Assembly: GCA_903871865.1 (NCBI GenBank)
Contig: CAIQIL010000508.1
Location: 1 to 9,725, forward strand
Reading direction: 5' to 3'
Origin: an uncultured Burkholderiales bacterium
Lineage (GTDB): Bacteria > Pseudomonadota > Gammaproteobacteria > Burkholderiales > Burkholderiaceae_C
Length of the DNA: 9,725 nt
The position numbers were made by a program, and so were the translations under genes. The notes below the pieces were generated by a model. That model did no database searches. It saw only the letters and a program-made list of their open reading frames with translations, and had not been told where the DNA came from. Shown in pieces: positions 6,450 through 9,725 of this stretch. Position 1 is the first letter of the stretch, and every line of letters begins with the position of its first letter.

Positions 6450-7231
6450 TGCGTCGCCCGGCTGCCTTGGGGTTCAAGGTAGTGGTAGGTCCAAGGCCCC
6501 GCATCAGCGCCGTTGTTCACCGTGTACGGCCAGCCAATGCCTTTGGACTTGCAGTAGCGCTTGTGGTCGCGTGGTAGGTCCACGCGGGACGGATCGGGGT
6601 AGCTCAACGCAGCAAATATTTGCTCAGCTTGCCGGGCGATGGGGAGCCATTGGCGGTAGAAGCGGATGGCGTAGTAGGGGGCAGCAATTGCCGACAGCGC
6701 CGTGATCAGTGCCAAGTCAAATTCAAAGTATTTAAAATGCTCAGCCGCTGAAAAATACTCCATCACCAAAATGAAGATCAGCCCGAGCGCAAGGAAAAGT
6801 GCAAACAGCATCCAGGCCAGTAAAAAAGCAAAGCTTCTGTGCCGTTTCCTCCCTCTTGAAGAATGCGGCGCCATCCACAGCACCTTGCTACTCGCGCGTC
6901 GGGCTGCCAGCACTAACGGCATGCCGTTTTGCTGTGACGCAATCACCATCTCCAATGCTTCGCCGTCTTTGAACGTGACTTTGGAGAAGCGGCCTTGAAC
7001 CGGTTGTTCGCCGATCTTGCATGTGAAGAACTCCACCGAATTACCTGCTGAGCTGGCTGCCATTCCCGCGCCTGCTGCCGCGCCAGACATACCTTCCAGC
7101 GCCAGCGCCAGCGCCGCGGCAGTGCCTACGCTGGCTGCTTGCTGCCTTGCGCTGCGCACAAACTCTTCTTCACCAGCATGGACCGTGAGCCCATTCACCA
7201 TACCGCTGATCAGTTTGAGTGACTCGCTCAT
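6446..7231 (-). CDS. T6SS toxin-associated membrane protein, copy A (possible immunity), 261 aa
   Basis: This is a paralog of the 258-aa gene at 7662-8438. It begins with an ATG overlapping the previous stop as ATGA, behind a strong GGAGG. Layout: soluble N-terminus containing LTVHAGEEEFVRSA (15-28); an Ala/Gly-rich stretch ~37-63; a conserved segment with FFTCKIGEQPVQGRFSKVTF (68-87); hydrophobic segments ~135-158 and ~172-190; and a C-terminal soluble part with YPDPSRVDLPRDHKRYCKSKG and WTYHYLE. Such proteins are, as I recall, annotated as putative T6SS effectors beside BTH_I2691-type toxins. Two membrane segments, position behind a toxin tail and duplication fit an inner-membrane immunity protein against a pore-forming toxin, but that is inference. 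Compared with copy B, residues ~126-180 are strongly diverged while the last ~80 residues differ at only a few positions. Its stop overlaps a GTG (6447-6449) that opens the remnant downstream. Confidence 0.75.
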   Translation of the reverse strand: MSESLKLISGMVNGLTVHAGEEEFVRSARQQAASVGTAAALALALEGMSGAAAGAGMAASSAGNSVEFFTCKIGEQPVQGRFSKVTFKDGEALEMVIASQQNGMPLVLAARRASSKVLWMAPHSSRGRKRHRSFAFLLAWMLFALFLALGLIFILVMEYFSAAEHFKYFEFDLALITALSAIAAPYYAIRFYRQWLPIARQAEQIFAALSYPDPSRVDLPRDHKRYCKSKGIGWPYTVNNGADAGPWTYHYLEPQGSRATQ

Positions 7232-7665
7232 AACACCTCCACGAGTGCTTCATCAAACTGCTTCTTCTGCGTGATGGCGTTGAGGTAAGCGTCCGTAAGG
7301 ACCTTGCGCCCGATACCAAAGGCGCAGCGGTCACACCATTTTTCCATCGCGTCGTCGGTGAAAGACCAAATTACGCTCGAAACGAACAATAGGAAGATCG
7401 AGACCTCCAGCGAAGCAAACACCAAAGCGGCGCGCGCTATGAGAAGGCGAGTGGCTGCAGCAGTGATCGCCTTGCCGATCAGACGCTCGCCGAAGCGCTT
7501 GCCGAAGGTTTCGATTAGCGGTGAGCAGTAGGAAAGGGCTGTGAGCGCAGTCAACACAGCGCTTGTGCCCTGAAACACCGAGCGAATGCCAAATAGAACG
7601 GCCATTCGATAGTCGCCCTCGTCGATGGCCTTTCCTCTGTCGGCCCAAGCCATCGCAAAACTCAC
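7228..7665 (-). CDS. Orphan C-terminal tail of a BTH_I2691/VasX-like T6SS toxin, 145 aa
   Basis: From residue 18 (DYRMA) to the end this ORF is a close copy of the last ~128 residues of the toxin at 8435-9706. It shares IRSVFQGTSAVLTALTALSY, LETFGKRFGER-type context, the hydrophobic ARAALVFASLEVSIFLLF, SFTDD, the KWCDRCAFG Cys pair and TQKKQFDEALVEVL. Only the first 17 residues (MSFAMAWADRGKAIDEG) differ. The GTG start at 7663-7665 overlaps the preceding TGA as GTGA, so translation could be coupled, but there is no good Shine-Dalgarno sequence. The toxin body that would be needed for delivery is absent. It may be an untranslated spacer, a small membrane protein with ~2-3 hydrophobic segments, or a cassette that could recombine onto the full-length toxin. 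The membrane-rich tail fits the pore-forming end of VasX-like toxins (family inference). The last codons contain the GGAGG used by the next gene. Confidence 0.65.
   Translation of the reverse strand: MSFAMAWADRGKAIDEGDYRMAVLFGIRSVFQGTSAVLTALTALSYCSPLIETFGKRFGERLIGKAITAAATRLLIARAALVFASLEVSIFLLFVSSVIWSFTDDAMEKWCDRCAFGIGRKVLTDAYLNAITQKKQFDEALVEVL
7236..7240 (-). promoter_or_regulatory. Ribosome binding site of partner gene copy A
   Basis: GGAGG on the minus strand lies 4 bases before the ATG at 7231, inside the last codons (VEVL) of the orphan toxin tail. The same arrangement occurs at 8443-8447, so the tail carries the partner gene's translation signal. Confidence 0.8.
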
Positions 7666-8438
7666 TGCGTCGCCCGGCTGCCTTGGGATTCAAGGTAGTG
7701 GTATGTCCAAGGCCCTGCATCAACACCGTTGTTCACGGTGTACGGCCAGCCGATGCCTTTGGACTTGCAGTAGCGCTTGTGGTCGCGTGGCAGGTCCACG
7801 CGGGACGGATCGGGGTAGCCCAGCGCAGCAAATATTTGCTCAGCTTGTCGGGCGATGGGGAGCCATTGCCGGTAGAAGCGAATGGCGTAGTAGGGGGCGG
7901 CGATGGCAGCCATTCCCGCGACTATCGTCATTGCGAACCAGTCAATCAGCTCTGTCTGATCGTGCAAGTACTGCATCAGGACGATGAATGCCATCCCACC
8001 ACACAAAAACGCAACGAGAAGCTTTCCCGCCATACCCATGGAAAAGTGTCTGTGCCCGCTCTCCCCTCTCGAACAATGCGGTGTCATCCAAAGCACCCGA
8101 TCACTGCTGCGTCGAGCGGCCAACACCAGTGGCCGGCCGCTAAGCTGGGCTGCGACCACCATCTCCAATGCGTCGCCGTCTTTGAACGTGACTTTGGAGA
8201 AGCGCCCTTGAACCGGTTGTTCGCCGATCTTGCATGTGAAGAACTCCACCGAATCACCTGCTGAGCTGGCTGCCAGCCCCGCACCCGCTGCCGCACCAGC
8301 CATGCCCTCCAACGCGAGCCCCGCCGCAGCGCCTATGCCAGTCGTTTGTTGCCCGGCGCTGCGTACAAATTCCTCTTCGCCAGCATGGACGGTGAGGCCA
8401 CTCACCACACCATCAATCAGTTGGAGGGGCTTGCTCAT
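7662..8438 (-). CDS. T6SS toxin-associated membrane protein, copy B (possible immunity), 258 aa
   Basis: It starts at an ATG overlapping the toxin stop (ATGA), 4 bases after GGAGG, so it should be translationally coupled to the toxin. Layout: LTVHAGEEEFVRSA at 15-28; Ala/Gly-rich stretch ~35-61; FFTCKIGEQPVQGRFSKVTF at 66-85; LWMTPHCSRG near 116-125; hydrophobic segments ~139-158 (KLLVAFLCGGMAFIVLMQYL) and ~167-187; and a conserved C-terminal soluble part with LPIARQAEQIFAALGYPDP and WPYTVNNG. As I recall, the family is annotated as putative T6SS effectors without a demonstrated activity. Being the immediate partner of a probable membrane-acting toxin, and a two-pass membrane protein itself, an immunity role is plausible, compared with the multi-pass immunity protein of VasX. 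An accessory effector or chaperone-like role is not excluded. The stop codon overlaps the GTG of the orphan toxin tail. Confidence 0.77.
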   Translation of the reverse strand: MSKPLQLIDGVVSGLTVHAGEEEFVRSAGQQTTGIGAAAGLALEGMAGAAAGAGLAASSAGDSVEFFTCKIGEQPVQGRFSKVTFKDGDALEMVVAAQLSGRPLVLAARRSSDRVLWMTPHCSRGESGHRHFSMGMAGKLLVAFLCGGMAFIVLMQYLHDQTELIDWFAMTIVAGMAAIAAPYYAIRFYRQWLPIARQAEQIFAALGYPDPSRVDLPRDHKRYCKSKGIGWPYTVNNGVDAGPWTYHYLESQGSRATQ

Positions 8439-9706
8439 AACACCTCCACGAGTGCTTCATCAAACTGCTTCTTCTGCGTGTTGGCGTTGGTGTAGGCGTC
8501 CGTCATGACCTTGCGTTTGGCACCAAAGGCGCAGCGGTCGCACCATTTTTCCAAGACGTCGTCGGTGAAAGACCAAATCAAGCCCGAGACGAACAACAGG
8601 AAGATCGAGACCTCCAGCGAAGCAAACACCAAGGCGGCACGTGCCAGGAGCAACCTGGCCGCAACCGATTTCAGGGCTTGGCCTGCGAGTCGCTCGCCGA
8701 AGCGCTTGCCGAAGGTTTCGATGAGGGGAGAGCAGTAGGAGAGGGCTGTGAGCGCAGTCAACACAGCGCTTGTGCCTTGAAAAACCGAGCGAATGATGAA
8801 CAAAGTAGCCATCCGATAGTCGGCGTCGGCTTTATTTTTTAGAAAGTCCCCGAAATCCAAATGCGCCCCATACCCCGAAGCCACCACAGCCAATCCTCCG
8901 CCACCAAACTTGAGTGCTTGATAGCTTATCGCCTTGTCCCCAGCCGCCGCCAAGCCTTTGACCATGTTGCTGAGCACGTCGATGGCTGCCGCCGCCGTGG
9001 CCAGCTTGGCTGCCGTGAGTTGAGCTTGCGCCTTCTCACTGCCTGGCTCCTTCGCTGCTTTGGCACTGGCTTTGTACAGGTTGAAAGCCTCGAACACCGC
9101 CACGATCAGGGCCAGTCGCGCATCGCGTGCCGCGTTGAAGTTCTGCCGTTTGGCATCGGGCACCTCGATGTTTGATCGCAGTGCGGCCCATTTTTTTGCG
9201 TGTTCTTCGTATTGCGCTTTGGCTGCAGCACTGAGGTAAACGTCCTGGTTCTTCAGGCGGCGCAGAAGCATGTCGCGGTCGGCTGCGTTGTGCAGTGCAT
9301 CCCAGGCGCCCAGCGCTTTGGCCGCCACCGGGTCCACGCCACTGCGCACCATCAGCAAGGTGCGCAGCGCCACTTCGTTGACCGTGTCCACTGTCCATTT
9401 GAAGGGCTGAACCCATTGCCCCCCCACGGTCGCAAAGATCTTTTCCAGTCCGCGCAAGGACTCCACTGGCTTGATGCCTGATGCGGCATCGTTGACGGCC
9501 TTCATCTGCGTGTTGAACGCCGTCAGTGATTTTTTAGTCAGATCCAGGACCTTGTTCCATTTGATTTCGTTAGCGACCTTGTCCCAGGCTTGGGCGGTCA
9601 GTCCGACCTGAGCTCCGTACGCAAATTTCAACGCCGCATCCACCTCCGCCACCCCCTCGGTCTGGTTCAACGCAACCGCACGCCACAGCAAATTGCCCTT
9701 GACGCT
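8435..9706 (-). CDS. T6SS toxin, BTH_I2691/VasX-like family, C-terminal part
   Basis: The final 423 residues of a larger protein; the 5' part lies beyond the contig end. The first whole genomic codon is at 9706, and residues that appear further upstream (CSSDL) come from sequencing adapter. The body is helix-rich (NLLWRAVALNQTEGVAEVDA, GLEKIFATVGGQWVQPFKW). An Ala-rich stretch is followed by GGGGLAVVASGYGAHLDFGDFL, and then by the tail (296-423) with hydrophobic segments around LFIIRSVFQGTSAVLTALTA and ARAALVFASLEVSIFLLFVSG, plus KWCDRCAFG. This resembles the C-terminal half of the large T6SS effectors called BTH_I2691 family, related to VasX-type toxins, which are thought to act on membranes. 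They are usually encoded with VgrG and a DUF4123 adaptor, which would lie off the contig. The tail is duplicated downstream as an orphan. The stop overlaps the next ATG and the last codons form that gene's ribosome binding site. Confidence 0.7.
   Translation of the reverse strand, partial: SVKGNLLWRAVALNQTEGVAEVDAALKFAYGAQVGLTAQAWDKVANEIKWNKVLDLTKKSLTAFNTQMKAVNDAASGIKPVESLRGLEKIFATVGGQWVQPFKWTVDTVNEVALRTLLMVRSGVDPVAAKALGAWDALHNAADRDMLLRRLKNQDVYLSAAAKAQYEEHAKKWAALRSNIEVPDAKRQNFNAARDARLALIVAVFEAFNLYKASAKAAKEPGSEKAQAQLTAAKLATAAAAIDVLSNMVKGLAAAGDKAISYQALKFGGGGLAVVASGYGAHLDFGDFLKNKADADYRMATLFIIRSVFQGTSAVLTALTALSYCSPLIETFGKRFGERLAGQALKSVAARLLLARAALVFASLEVSIFLLFVSGLIWSFTDDVLEKWCDRCAFGAKRKVMTDAYTNANTQKKQFDEALVEVL
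8443..8447 (-). promoter_or_regulatory. Ribosome binding site of partner gene copy B
   Basis: GGAGG on the minus strand lies 4 bases before the ATG at 8438 and within the final codons of the toxin gene, supporting both the start and translational coupling to the toxin. Confidence 0.8.
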
Positions 9707-9707
9707 G

Positions 9708-9725
9708 AGATCGGAAGAGCACACG
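9708..9725. other. Illumina TruSeq adapter sequence at the contig end (artefact)
   Basis: The last 18 bases, AGATCGGAAGAGCACACG, are identical to the start of the standard Illumina TruSeq read-through adapter. Read on the minus strand they extend the toxin ORF with the spurious residues CSSDL behind a false GTG start. They are not biological sequence and should be trimmed. Confidence 0.97.

Larger units (their letters stand above)
6431..7615 (-). repeat. Tandem repeat unit A (toxin tail + partner gene)
   Basis: About 1,185 bases, homologous to unit B at 7647-8822. It includes the orphan toxin tail from DYRMA onward, the 261-aa partner gene and the first codons after it (VSFAMA). Both units share the left edge AAGCCATCGCAAAACTCACT and the right edge CGATAGTCG. 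Identity is high at the ends and low in the middle of the partner gene (6692-6856). The two units are separated by 31 bases. Confidence 0.85.
7647..8822 (-). repeat. Tandem repeat unit B (toxin tail + partner gene)
   Basis: About 1,176 bases, the upstream copy in transcription order. It contains the toxin's own tail from DYRMA, the 258-aa partner gene and the shared codons VSFAMA past its stop. It aligns with unit A (6431-7615) at an offset of 1207-1216 bases. The 9-base change equals the 3-codon length difference of the partner genes. Confidence 0.85.

Overview
The window looks like the end of a draft-assembly contig from a GC-rich betaproteobacterium, most likely Burkholderiales and near Comamonadaceae. 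The lineage is inferred from protein character (an RlmN/Cfr-like tail, a DUF3297 protein, c-di-GMP enzymes, a T6SS toxin of the BTH_I2691/VasX-like type) and has not been checked by search. The last 18 bases (9708-9725) match the Illumina TruSeq adapter exactly, so true genomic sequence ends at 9707.

Positions 1-5093 are compact and ordinary. On + is the C-terminal part of an RlmN/Cfr-family radical-SAM rRNA methyltransferase, with its conserved Cys visible. It runs convergently into a small unknown gene on -. Next come two c-di-GMP genes facing each other 27 bases apart: a membrane-anchored GGDEF-EAL protein (+, I-site lost, one EAL metal ligand Asn changed to Asp) and a multi-pass membrane GGDEF cyclase (-, I-site intact). 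Two small + genes follow, one unknown (91 aa) and one DUF3297 (82 aa).

Positions 5084-9707 are all on - and form an accessory region. Read in transcription order (right to left) it holds: (1) the C-terminal ~423 residues of a probable T6SS toxin; (2) a 258-aa protein with two membrane segments, overlapping it by ATGA; (3) an orphan second copy of the toxin's C-terminal tail, starting at a GTG that overlaps the previous stop; (4) a 261-aa paralog of the 258-aa protein, again overlapping by ATGA; (5) a frameshifted remnant with an Asp-box (BNR-like) motif; (6) a second Asp-box protein, secreted, whose signal peptide is split by a C6 tract. Items 1-2 and 3-4 are two copies of a ~1.18-kb unit separated by 31 bases. 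The two-membrane-segment proteins differ most in their membrane hairpin and are almost identical in the C-terminal third.

The most plausible reading is a T6SS pore-former-like toxin and its cognate (possibly immunity) gene, expanded by tandem duplication into a toxin-tail/partner array, with scars and gene decay at the downstream edge. The immunity role is an inference from position, topology and duplication. No RNA gene, CRISPR array, IS element or convincing terminator was seen.
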